Shown here one piece after another: positions 1-7,491 of a DNA stretch of 64,000 bases (position 1 is the first letter of the stretch; each line of letters begins with the position of its first letter). The stretch is from RPRC01 sp034933285 (lineage in GTDB: Bacteria; Desulfobacterota; Desulfuromonadia; Geobacterales; Geobacteraceae): positions 1 to 64,000 of the forward strand of contig JAYFNT010000007.1 in the NCBI GenBank assembly GCA_034933285.1. Direction: 5' to 3'. The notes beneath the pieces are model-generated. The model did no database searches. It was given only the letters and a program-made list of their open reading frames with translations, and was not told where the DNA came from. A program made the translations under genes and the position numbers.

Positions 1-119
1 TTGTCCGTCGCCACCGGGTGGCCCAGGCAGATGCCGTAGTCCACCCAGTCCCCGGATTTGACCGCCTTTACGGCTTCTTCAGCCGTAACGAGCTTCTTGT
101 GATATTCCTTGTAATGCAT
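1..119 (-). CDS. Acyl-CoA:acetate CoA-transferase family, N-terminus only (partial)
   Basis: Only the first 39 codons lie in the window; the rest is off the left edge. The protein begins MHYKEYHKKLVTAEEAVKAV and continues with a GDWVDYGICLGHP stretch. That is the usual opening of the butyryl-/4-hydroxybutyryl-CoA:acetate CoA-transferase family, which moves CoA between acetate and short-chain acyl-CoAs in the cytoplasm. The ATG at 117-119 is preceded on the minus strand by a strong AGGGAGG ribosome site. A sigma-54 promoter about 285 nt upstream suggests it belongs to the same regulon as the alcohol dehydrogenase at 1859-3022. Substrate cannot be told from this fragment. Confidence 0.8.
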   Translation of the reverse strand, partial: MHYKEYHKKLVTAEEAVKAVKSGDWVDYGICLGHPVATD

Positions 120-402
120 GTTGTAGCCTCCCTCTGCAAAAATTCTTCATGATATGGCTGCCCCCTCCCGATTCTCCCAAAAAAGCAAGGGGGGACAACA
201 GCGAAAACCCTTCTATTCTGCCGGTGCGCCGGGCCTGATTTTTCCTGCTGCTAACCCTCCGAAGAAATGTATTTTAGCAAGGCAGAAGCATTTCCGCTTA
301 CTGACAAAAGTTGCACACACTCTGATATGCATTTAAAAAGTGGGCGGAATCTTATTCCGCCCCATCAACAAAATATGGAGTGTTGGTCTGAATTGATTCA
401 TA

Positions 403-419
403 AGCATATAACATGCCAT
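403..419 (-). promoter_or_regulatory. Sigma-54 (-24/-12) promoter for the CoA-transferase
   Basis: Read on the minus strand the site is TGGCATGTTATATGCTT, close to TGGCACGN4TTGCW, with exactly 10 nt between the GG and GC pairs. It points at the CoA-transferase start at 119, which would have a long leader of about 270 nt. Palindromes at 498-516 and 552-570 lie 115-170 nt upstream, the usual enhancer distance. Confidence 0.6.
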
Positions 420-497
420 TTTTATATGACAACAATATACCAAAAATCAACATCTTATGACTTAACGATAATTTATTATGACTAAAAAATTTGTCTG

Positions 498-516
498 CTG
501 TCTATTTATTTTACAG
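498..516. promoter_or_regulatory. 19-nt palindromic activator site, CoA-transferase side, copy 1
   Basis: The site CTGTCTATTTATTTTACAG has CTGT/ACAG arms. It shares the 19-nt length and TTTTACAG right arm with 3442-3460 and 552-570. Its centre lies about 115 nt upstream of the expected transcription start for the promoter at 403-419. I infer it binds the sigma-54 regulator encoded at 3612-5033. Confidence 0.5.
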
Positions 517-551
517 CTATGTCGTAATCAATCAATAGATTTGCTCTGTTG

Positions 552-570
552 ATGTTAATTTATTTTACAG
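552..570. promoter_or_regulatory. 19-nt palindromic activator site, CoA-transferase side, copy 2
   Basis: The site ATGTTAATTTATTTTACAG matches the family in the right arm (TTTTACAG) and has one change in the left arm. Its centre is 54 nt from copy 1. The remainder of the 120-830 intergenic region shows no convincing gene; the short open frames there overlap these sites and a terminator. Confidence 0.45.
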
Positions 571-746
571 GTGTCAATCCTACAAACAATCCGTCACATG
601 ATTAATTTGATACTGTGGTACTCAAAGCATTTGCTGAAACAGTGGAAACTTCGTGGAAGAGGATGCGGGCGCCTGGACTGCACCCGCTGGAGGAATATTT
701 TTTTCGATATATGGATGACTCGTTTCTTCCAGTTGGTCCTGACAAC

Positions 747-780
747 AAAAAAACGGGCGCCCGATTTAATACAGCGCCCT
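747..780 (-). terminator. Rho-independent terminator after the beta-barrel gene
   Basis: On the minus strand a GGGCGC arm (774-779), a 13-nt loop and a GCGCCC arm are followed by GTTTTTTTG. It lies about 50 nt past the stop of the gene at 831-1730. A second hairpin with 7-bp CCGAAAA/TTTTCGG arms sits at 783-802, between that stop and the terminator. Confidence 0.7.
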
Positions 781-830
781 AACCGAAAAGGAGGATTTTC
801 GGAACAGAATTCAAAATTTATAACCTTGTC

Positions 831-1730
831 TCAGAAGAAATAAGCCCAGCGGACGCCGACGGTGTTGGTTCCTGCGCCGCTTTTGACCGAAAAGTCGTCA
901 CGATAGGAGATCAGCAGCTGGTTGTTGCTCCCGATCAGCCAGAACAGGGTAAGTCCCAGGCCATGATTGCTCTGCGAGTTGTTCTGCCAGACACCATCGA
1001 CCTTGGTTTCGCCGCCATAGATGTAGTAGTAATCCAGCGAAATGGCCCACTGCTTGGTGATGTCGTAACTGAGATGCGCTTCTGCCTGTATGGTGGGATC
1101 CTGCTCCAGCTTGCTGTTGCCCAGGTATTCGTCGTTGTCGGTGTAGAATTCCCCACCCAGGATGAGGTCCAGGTAAGCCTTCTCCCCGATGCCTTTCACC
1201 ACTCCGATTTCAGGCTTTATTGCCCAGCGATTGCTGCTGGGGTTCACGAGCCTGTTCCTGTTGTACTCACCGACCGGCAGGGTCACCCAGGGTGTGAACC
1301 CCACCCAGAACTTGTTCTTCGGGTCGTTTACGAACCAGAAAGTGGCAAGGACAATGGGGTCGGCAAAGCCCGTGGTGGAAATTTCGTGGCCGTTGTTCAA
1401 TGCCTCATAGTCTCCGCTCAGGTTGACATCGACGAAGGGCACGATGAACTGGGGGTCGATGGTAAAGGGGCCGTCGCCATAGAGCGCCTTGCCGATGCTG
1501 GTGTAATAGACATACCTGAGCATGCCCACATTGGCAGTCTGGTTGAAATCATTGCCGACTTTCGTGCCGTTCTGGTAGAGTTTGTTTGCGCTGACATGGT
1601 TGTAGTAGAAACAGAACAGGGATGTGCCTGGCGGAAGCGGGATGTAATCCCTCGCGTACGCAGCGGCATGGGACTCCCGAGATGCCGCCAGACTCAAACA
1701 TATTATTGCCGCAATCAATATCTTTCTCAT
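831..1730 (-). CDS. Outer-membrane beta-barrel, MetA-pathway phenol degradation-like (SphA) family
   Basis: A secreted protein of 299 residues: a short hydrophobic signal (KILIAAIICLSLAAS), then a body of alternating aromatic and polar strands, ending in an aromatic residue (RWAYFF) as outer-membrane barrels do. The pattern fits the transporter family named after the meta-pathway of phenol degradation, thought to be channels for hydrophobic substrates. A GTG codon lies directly before the chosen ATG (1728-1730); AGGAGG sits 9 nt from the ATG and 6 nt from the GTG, so either start is possible. It lies downstream of the alcohol dehydrogenase on the same strand, which suggests a role in uptake of the alcohol or a related compound. 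The substrate is unknown. Confidence 0.72.
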   Translation of the reverse strand: MRKILIAAIICLSLAASRESHAAAYARDYIPLPPGTSLFCFYYNHVSANKLYQNGTKVGNDFNQTANVGMLRYVYYTSIGKALYGDGPFTIDPQFIVPFVDVNLSGDYEALNNGHEISTTGFADPIVLATFWFVNDPKNKFWVGFTPWVTLPVGEYNRNRLVNPSSNRWAIKPEIGVVKGIGEKAYLDLILGGEFYTDNDEYLGNSKLEQDPTIQAEAHLSYDITKQWAISLDYYYIYGGETKVDGVWQNNSQSNHGLGLTLFWLIGSNNQLLISYRDDFSVKSGAGTNTVGVRWAYFF

Positions 1731-1805
1731 CACTTCCTTCCTCCTGTGCCATGAATATTCAAGTGCATTGCAGATAATGACGATTATCGTTCCTCATTAA
1801 TCCGA

Positions 1806-1833
1806 AAGATGGGGGCGAACAATCGCCCCCATC
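1806..1833 (-). terminator. Hairpin after the alcohol dehydrogenase
   Basis: An 11-bp inverted repeat (GATGGGGGCGA / TCGCCCCCATC) with a 4-nt loop at 1808-1833, followed on the minus strand by TTTC only. It lies 26 nt past the dehydrogenase stop. The weak T tract means it may slow rather than end transcription into the beta-barrel gene. Confidence 0.5.
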
Positions 1834-1858
1834 CGACCGTACAGCAGCGATACAATCG

Positions 1859-3022
1859 CTACATCGCCTTCTTGTACAGCGCGATTATGTCGTCGAGCTT
1901 TACATTTCTGGGATTGAAAAGGGTACAGATGTCTTTCATCGCGTTTTCGGCCAAAAGGGGAATGTCAGATTCCTTCATGCCGAGTGCGGCGAAGCCGGAA
2001 GGGATCCCGACATCGGCGGACAGGGTTTTGATTGCATCGACCGCTTTCATGGCTGCTTCTTTCAGCGAAAGCCCGGTGATGTCTTCACCCATTGCCACGG
2101 CGACTTCGGCATATTTTTCCAGATTGGCAATCAGGTTGAACTCGCAGACCACGGGAAGCGCGATGGCGTTGCAAACTCCGTGCGGCAGGTTGAGCACGCT
2201 GCCCGGCTGGTGCGCCATGGAGTGGACGATGCCGAGACCGGCGCTGTTGAAGGCCATGCCTCCAAGGTACTCGGCATAGGCCATGGCATCGCGCGCCGCG
2301 ATGTCCTGGCCGTTTGCCACAGCCTTGCGCAGCCATTTGGCGACCAGCTTGATGGCCTGGATGGCGCATGCATCGGTAATGGGAGTTGCCAGTGCCGCAA
2401 CATATGCCTCGACTGCATGGGTCAGGGCGTCCATGCCGGTGGCGGCGGTCAGGCCGGCAGGCATGCCAGCATGCATCAACGGATCGTTGATTGCCACGGC
2501 AGGCATTACCCGTGCATCGGCGAAGACCATTTTGACTTTGATATCGGTATTCGTTATAACCGCGAACCGGGTCATCTCGCTGCCCGTACCGGCAGTCGTG
2601 TTGATGGCGATATAAGGGGGAAGATTGGCTTTCAGAGTGTCGACACCGGCGTAATCACGAATATTTCCACCGCTGGTGGCAACAATCCCGATGCCCTTCG
2701 TGGTGTCATGGGAACTGCCCCCGCCAAGGGAAATAAGCGAATCGCAGTTATTGCTCTGATATACTTTCAAACCGTCTGCAACGTTATTATCAGTCGGGTT
2801 CGGCTCAGCCCCGTCAAACAGGACCACCTGGACACCGGCAGCCTCCACCAGTTTGACAACCTGTGCGGCAACGCCCGCCTTGGAAAGGCCCTTGTCGGTA
2901 ACCAGCAAGGCCTTCTTGGCGCCCAGCTTCTTCACTTCTTCGCCAACCTGGTCAACAGCGCCGAGGCCCATCAAAGCGACAGGGGGGGTAAAAAAACCGA
3001 ATACTTGTTTTGCCAATGCCAT
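1859..3022 (-). CDS. Iron-containing alcohol dehydrogenase
   Basis: A 387-residue member of the group III (Fe-type) alcohol dehydrogenases, which interconvert primary alcohols and aldehydes with NAD(H). The NAD-binding GGGSSHDTTKG loop and the metal-binding GMDALTHAVEAY and GIVHSMAHQPG segments are all present, and length is normal. The start is set by GGAGGAAAAAGAAATG on the minus strand; an ATG five codons upstream overlaps the ribosome site and is rejected. A sigma-54 promoter lies 260 nt upstream, with tandem palindromes behind it, next to the gene for a sigma-54 activator. With the CoA-transferase and beta-barrel this suggests oxidation of a short-chain alcohol. The direction and substrate are inferred. 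Confidence 0.92.
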   Translation of the reverse strand: MALAKQVFGFFTPPVALMGLGAVDQVGEEVKKLGAKKALLVTDKGLSKAGVAAQVVKLVEAAGVQVVLFDGAEPNPTDNNVADGLKVYQSNNCDSLISLGGGSSHDTTKGIGIVATSGGNIRDYAGVDTLKANLPPYIAINTTAGTGSEMTRFAVITNTDIKVKMVFADARVMPAVAINDPLMHAGMPAGLTAATGMDALTHAVEAYVAALATPITDACAIQAIKLVAKWLRKAVANGQDIAARDAMAYAEYLGGMAFNSAGLGIVHSMAHQPGSVLNLPHGVCNAIALPVVCEFNLIANLEKYAEVAVAMGEDITGLSLKEAAMKAVDAIKTLSADVGIPSGFAALGMKESDIPLLAENAMKDICTLFNPRNVKLDDIIALYKKAM

Positions 3023-3259
3023 TTCTTTTTCCTCCATTAATGAATTTCAGGCGCGATGCCTGGCTGCAACTTTTTTAACCGCGTACTTCACATAAATAAA
3101 ATCAGACTCCCATCACCTCCGTTCTCTCCGCAGCTTTCCACGGACGTATATCTGGCAACATCTCGAAATGCTTTTAAGACATTGACACTAACAGCTCTCA
3201 CCAGACCACCTTCTGAGCATTTCAAACGCTGGGTGAGAACCGCTCTTAACTGCACGACG

Positions 3260-3278
3260 CTGTTATGCCTTGTTACAG
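3260..3278. promoter_or_regulatory. 19-nt palindrome at the predicted start of adh transcription
   Basis: The site CTGTTATGCCTTGTTACAG has the same CTGT/ACAG arms and 19-nt length as the upstream activator sites. Here it sits just downstream of the -12 element, around +1. Binding here would be expected to block rather than activate. It may also be chance. Confidence 0.3.
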
Positions 3279-3280
3279 AT

Positions 3281-3297
3281 AGCAGGGGTCGTGCCGA
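3281..3297 (-). promoter_or_regulatory. Sigma-54 (-24/-12) promoter for the alcohol dehydrogenase
   Basis: On the minus strand CGGCACGACCCCTGCTA matches TGGCACGN4TTGCW with two changes and has the required 10 nt between GG and GC. It is oriented to the dehydrogenase 260 nt downstream. Tandem palindromes lie about 155-180 nt upstream of its start point. Confidence 0.65.
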
Positions 3298-3417
3298 AAG
3301 AATCTAATTATAAAAAGCCGTTTTATTCAAAAGAGTTAAGGAGTTTGCGAAGGATTCCGGGAATGGGGCTGATGTAAAGCATTTTGCGGGCAGAATGCCC
3401 TGTCGCGGGGCAACCCG

Positions 3418-3460
3418 CTGTAAACCAATGCTACAGGGTTCCTGTAAAACAATTTTACAG
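3418..3460. promoter_or_regulatory. Tandem 19-nt palindromes, enhancer of the adh promoter
   Basis: Two sites, CTGTAAACCAATGCTACAG (3418-3436) and CTGTAAAACAATTTTACAG (3442-3460), stand 24 nt centre to centre. The second is a perfect 8-bp palindrome around CAA. Position and pairing are typical of enhancer sites for a dimeric NtrC-type activator. The rest of 3040-3611 shows no gene. Confidence 0.6.
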
Positions 3461-3611
3461 ATTGATGTTTTTTGTCACCCGAAGGCGCCACTGTTTTCAG
3501 TACACTGGAGGATGCGGGTCTGCCCGAGTTGGCAAGGGGGAATGTTACGTAAGGATGGTAAAAGGCAGTCCTGGGACATGCATGGAGAAGGCAGAACAGG
3601 GATCGGCGGGA

Positions 3612-5033
3612 TCAGCCGCCTTTCTCTTTCCGGATCTTGAGCCGCTTGTTCAGTGTCTGCCGGGTAAAACCGAGGAGTGAAGACGCGATCCCCTGGTTGC
3701 CCTTGGCAAGCTTCATGGCCACATCGATCAGCAACTCCTCTACTTCGCGAACCTTGGGGAAGCGGCCCCGGGACTCCAGCAGCCAGTCGTTCAGGCGCTC
3801 CGAAAGGAGCGATTCATGTCCGGAAGGCACCGGCATGCTGCCAATGACCTCCCTGAAACGTTCAAGTGAAAGGACACCGGAACCGTGCCTGGCCACCGCA
3901 TCGAAAACCATGGCCTTCAGTTCCCTGATATTGCCGGGGAAATCGTAGCTTGAAAGCAGGGTGACCAGCTCCGCAGGGTAACTCGGCGTGCTTTTCCTGA
4001 AAATCTGCGCAGCTGCCTGGAGGAAAAAATCCATCAGCAGCGGAATGTCCTCCCCGCGCTCCCTGAGCGGAGGCACCTGCACCTGATGTGAGCAGAGGCG
4101 GAAGTAGAGGTCATTGCGGAACGTCTTGGCCTCCGCCATTTCGCGAAGGTTCCTGTTGGTTGCGGCAACGATGCGCGCATCGCTGACCAGCGGGATGTCC
4201 GAGCCGACCGGGTAGTACTCCTGCTCCTGCAACAGCCTCAAAAGCTTAACCTGCGACATCTCACTCAGGTCGCCGATCTCGTCCAGGAACAGGGTTCCGC
4301 CGGCAGCCTTGGTGATCAGTCCGCTGCGCGCCTGGTCCGCGCCGGTGAACGCGCCTTTCTTGTGGCCGAACAGGGTGTCGGAAAACATGTTGTCGTCAAG
4401 GCCTGCTATGTTGACCGGAACGAACCTTCCCCGCACTCCGCTCAAATCGTGAATCGCTTTTGCGATCAGTTCCTTCCCGACCCCGGTCTCGCCGATGATG
4501 ATGACTGGCTGCAGGGATTCCGCAATGACTTCGCAGTACTGGAAAACAGCCGTCATCTTGGGGCTGGCGGTGATTATGGTGGAGAACGCATCCGGACGCT
4601 TCAGGCGGTTGGTGAGCAGATGATCCCTGAGATCGGTCACCTGCTGTTTCAGGCGGCATATTTCCAGTGCCCTTTTCACGCTGGAGATGAGCCGGGAATT
4701 TTCCACCGGTTTAACCAGGTAGTCAAAAGCGCCCGCCCTCATGCAGTCGACGGCAGTATCCACCTCGTCCGCGGCAGTCATGACAATGACGGGAACCTGG
4801 GGATAATCGCGGCATATGGTCGCAAGGAGTTCCTTGCCCGAAATGTATGGCATGAACAGGTCGAGGACGACAACGCCGATTTCACCTTGTTCGAGTATCG
4901 GCAGGACCTGCCGGCTGTCCTCGACTGCCCTCACTTCCCTAATGCCGGCAAAACGGAGAACCGATTCCGAAGAAAGCAGGATATGCTGCTCATCGTCGAC
5001 CAGCAGAATGGGAAAAATCCCTGCGGTTTTCAT
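3612..5033 (-). CDS. Sigma-54 dependent response regulator (NtrC family)
   Basis: A 473-residue three-domain activator. The receiver spans about 8-125, with acidic pair D13/D14, phosphoacceptor D58 in VVLDLFMP and K108. The AAA+ domain has Walker A GETGVGKE (181-188), the sigma-54 contact loop GAFTGAD (227-233) and Walker B GGTLFLDEIG (245-254). A Fis-type helix-turn-helix (QGIASSLLGFTRQTLNKRL) closes the protein. The start ATG overlaps the stop of the upstream kinase gene as ATGA, with a GAGGGGGGGG ribosome site, so the two are translationally coupled. The frame runs open upstream, but that part lies inside the kinase. It most likely acts on the palindromes at 498-570 and 3418-3460. Confidence 0.93.
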   Translation of the reverse strand: MKTAGIFPILLVDDEQHILLSSESVLRFAGIREVRAVEDSRQVLPILEQGEIGVVVLDLFMPYISGKELLATICRDYPQVPVIVMTAADEVDTAVDCMRAGAFDYLVKPVENSRLISSVKRALEICRLKQQVTDLRDHLLTNRLKRPDAFSTIITASPKMTAVFQYCEVIAESLQPVIIIGETGVGKELIAKAIHDLSGVRGRFVPVNIAGLDDNMFSDTLFGHKKGAFTGADQARSGLITKAAGGTLFLDEIGDLSEMSQVKLLRLLQEQEYYPVGSDIPLVSDARIVAATNRNLREMAEAKTFRNDLYFRLCSHQVQVPPLRERGEDIPLLMDFFLQAAAQIFRKSTPSYPAELVTLLSSYDFPGNIRELKAMVFDAVARHGSGVLSLERFREVIGSMPVPSGHESLLSERLNDWLLESRGRFPKVREVEELLIDVAMKLAKGNQGIASSLLGFTRQTLNKRLKIRKEKGG

Positions 5034-7015
5034 GACTTGTTGTCCCCCCCCCTCTCGGCTTGCTGGACCGGAAGCCTCACGAAGAATGTCGATCCGCAGC
5101 CGGGTTCCGATTCGCATTCGATGATTCCGCCATGCTCCTTGACGATGCTGAAGCAGATGGAAAGTCCGAGACCGGTTCCACCGCTGTCCAGCCTGGTAGT
5201 ATAAAACGGGTCGAAAATCACCTGCCGCACCTCGTCAGACATACCGACCCCCTCGTCGGTGACCTTGATGATGACCTCGTCAATTGATTTGGCATAGAAT
5301 GTTGAGAGAGACACTCCTTCCCCCCGTGTCCTGAGGGCCTGGAGAGCATTCATGGTCAGGTTGACGATGACCTGCTCCAACTGCTGGAAGCTCCCCGTCA
5401 CCGGAGGCAGGTTTTCAGCCAGTATGCACTGGAACTTGTCAGTATGCTTCCTGATCTCGTTGTGGAGCATGTAAAGTGCAGCCTCAATCACCTTGTTGAA
5501 GTCCACCACCTGATCGAGCCTCGACTTTTCCTGGCGGGCGAAATCCTTCAACCCGGTGACAATGCTGTTGATTCGGTGCGATCCTTCCACCAGGCCGGTG
5601 AGCATCTTGGGAATATAGGAGCCGGCTTCGGAAAAGCGCAGTTTGCCCAGGTAGAATTCGCCATTGTCTTCCGCATATTGGGAAAGGATTCTGCTTATGT
5701 CGGGCCAGATATCGGTGATGAACCGGGCATTAGCAAAAATAAAATTGTTAGGGTTGTTGATCTCATGGGCAATGCCGGACGCCAGTGTTCCGATGGCAGC
5801 CATCTTGTCCACCTGGCGGAGCCGCTCCTGCATTTTTCGGTTTTTCTCTTCCGCAGCCTTACGCTCCGCGATATCCCTGCACACCGCCAGCACTCTGTAT
5901 TCACCCCCAATGACAGCGCCCTTCATGTTCACCTCAATCCAGAACAGTTCTCCGGAACTGTCCTTGGCCAGCCACTCAAACATGTGGGATTTGTCGTATC
6001 TGGTTTTCCAGATCTTTTTCAACAGGTCATTGTAGGTATAAGGAGGCACCCCTGCACTCAGATCCCCCACGTTCAGCCGCAGCACCTGCTCACGGGAATA
6101 GCCGTACATCTCGCACATCTTAAGGTTGACGTCAAGCATTGCACCGTTTTCAGGGTCAAATACAAAGGTGGCGTCATTGGCCGCATCGAAGATGGTCCGG
6201 TAATTTGCCTCAGATTCGCGCAGCGCCTGCTGCGCCCTCTTCCGCTCCCGGATGTCGGTGAACATCGCCATGTAGCTGATGGTAGTTCCGTCACTATTCA
6301 GGAGGGGCGCGGTGGAAAGGCTCACATCAATGAGCGAGCCGTCCTTGTGCGTGCGCTGCGTCTCCATGGAGCGTAACGAACCGCCTTCATCCAGGTCGTG
6401 TACATTTCCCATGAACTCGTCGCGGAGGTCTTCGGGAGCGATCGGATAAGGTTTGCCCAGAACCTCTTCCCTGCCCCAGCCGAAAATCCGTTCCGACTCC
6501 GGATTCCACAGTGAGACATCAAGATCAGAATTCATTACGATGATGGCAGCAGGCGAGGAGTTGATTATGGATTCCAGCAGCTGGTTTTTTTCTCGAAGGG
6601 CATCTTCTGCACGCCGCCTGGCGTTTATGCTGCGATGATATTCGCCTGCCATGACAACTGCGCCGCTCTCATCGAACACTGGAAATGAATGGATCTCCAC
6701 ATGACCTGCATTGGGATGGTATTTTTCGGTGGTTATTGCTCTTCCGGAATCGAAGACTTCCCGCAGGTGGCAGTCTTCGCACACTTTTTTCATGCCCGGG
6801 TAGTAAATTTCATAACAGTGGGGTTTCAATCTCTTTCTTATCAGATCCGTATTCACACTTTCAGATGAACCTCGGAAATTGCTGAACACCAGCCTGAAAT
6901 CCCTGTCCACGACGGAAACCAGATCAGGAATCGCCTCAAGGATACTCCGGAAGATTTTTTCTGATGATGAAAAGGCTTTCTTCTTTCTGCCCCGTTCCTC
7001 ATGAGTTTCGTTCAT
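5030..7015 (-). CDS. Soluble PAS-domain sensor histidine kinase
   Basis: 661 residues with no membrane segment, so a cytoplasmic sensor. Three PAS domains (about 20-140, 145-265, 270-395) precede a HisKA domain with the H-box GIAHEINNP (His417) and a HATPase with DEGVGM and GTGLGLSI motifs. The first PAS carries a cysteine group (HCYEIYYPGMKKVCEDC, about 67-83) of the C-x12-C-x2-C kind seen in other delta-proteobacterial PAS domains; metal or redox sensing is possible but unproven. It is coupled to the regulator gene by a 4-nt overlap, so this is the cognate pair for the alcohol module. Confidence 0.92.
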   Translation of the reverse strand: MNETHEERGRKKKAFSSSEKIFRSILEAIPDLVSVVDRDFRLVFSNFRGSSESVNTDLIRKRLKPHCYEIYYPGMKKVCEDCHLREVFDSGRAITTEKYHPNAGHVEIHSFPVFDESGAVVMAGEYHRSINARRRAEDALREKNQLLESIINSSPAAIIVMNSDLDVSLWNPESERIFGWGREEVLGKPYPIAPEDLRDEFMGNVHDLDEGGSLRSMETQRTHKDGSLIDVSLSTAPLLNSDGTTISYMAMFTDIRERKRAQQALRESEANYRTIFDAANDATFVFDPENGAMLDVNLKMCEMYGYSREQVLRLNVGDLSAGVPPYTYNDLLKKIWKTRYDKSHMFEWLAKDSSGELFWIEVNMKGAVIGGEYRVLAVCRDIAERKAAEEKNRKMQERLRQVDKMAAIGTLASGIAHEINNPNNFIFANARFITDIWPDISRILSQYAEDNGEFYLGKLRFSEAGSYIPKMLTGLVEGSHRINSIVTGLKDFARQEKSRLDQVVDFNKVIEAALYMLHNEIRKHTDKFQCILAENLPPVTGSFQQLEQVIVNLTMNALQALRTRGEGVSLSTFYAKSIDEVIIKVTDEGVGMSDEVRQVIFDPFYTTRLDSGGTGLGLSICFSIVKEHGGIIECESEPGCGSTFFVRLPVQQAERGGDNKS

Positions 7016-7056
7016 CGACCCCTCCGGGTTTTGGAAACAACTGCCCGCTTAGCGTG

Positions 7057-7329
7057 TTAATATAGCTCCATACCATCCTGGTTCCAATTCATTTTAATTG
7101 AACCCTTAACTACCTGGAACGCCACCCCATTCCCATTCGTCCACCGGTCCCCCTCACGGAGAGGATACGGCACTTCCCGGGTTCCGAGAAAAACCGGTTC
7201 ACTGTCAATATAGGCAAACCATTCCAGGTTGCCGGTCATCCATACCCTGGTTTTCAGTTCCATGACCACATACCTCCCTGCCGTTCCTTCTTCATCATGG
7301 GCGCGAACGTAGTGAATACGAAAACTCAT
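7057..7329 (-). CDS. Small protein of unknown function upstream of the kinase
   Basis: 90 residues, no signal or membrane helix, rich in aromatic residues (WMTGNLEWFAYID, DRWTNGNGVAFQV, MNWNQDGMELY). It resembles a small beta-rich fold, but I do not recognise a family. It lies 41 nt upstream of the kinase gene on the same strand and may be the first gene of that operon. Codon use fits the neighbours and the frame is fully open, but the ribosome site (GGATGGG) is weak. Confidence 0.6.
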   Translation of the reverse strand: MSFRIHYVRAHDEEGTAGRYVVMELKTRVWMTGNLEWFAYIDSEPVFLGTREVPYPLREGDRWTNGNGVAFQVVKGSIKMNWNQDGMELY

Positions 7330-7491
7330 TCTTACCCATCCGGGAAATTATCGCAAGAAAATGGCGACCGTGACCTTACTGGGAACGGGCACAGCCTCAA
7401 ATGGCGGACCTTCGCAAGATCCGGTCCATTCTCGTGGTTGTTTCCGTCGCCGGATTGGGGTACATTACGGAAAAAGTCTTCCGGAGAAGCA

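Noticed and set aside
571..843. 90-codon plus-strand open frame in the 120-830 intergenic region
   Set aside because: It runs over a minus-strand terminator and the end of the beta-barrel gene, has no ribosome site and looks like no protein family.
963..1754. 263-codon plus-strand open frame opposite the beta-barrel gene
   Set aside because: It is the antisense of a gene with signal peptide, ribosome site and normal composition; long antisense frames are expected at this GC content.
1734..1858. Separate sigma-54 promoter for the beta-barrel gene
   Set aside because: TGGCAC occurs just before the ribosome site, but no GC pair stands at the right distance and it would place the start inside the gene.
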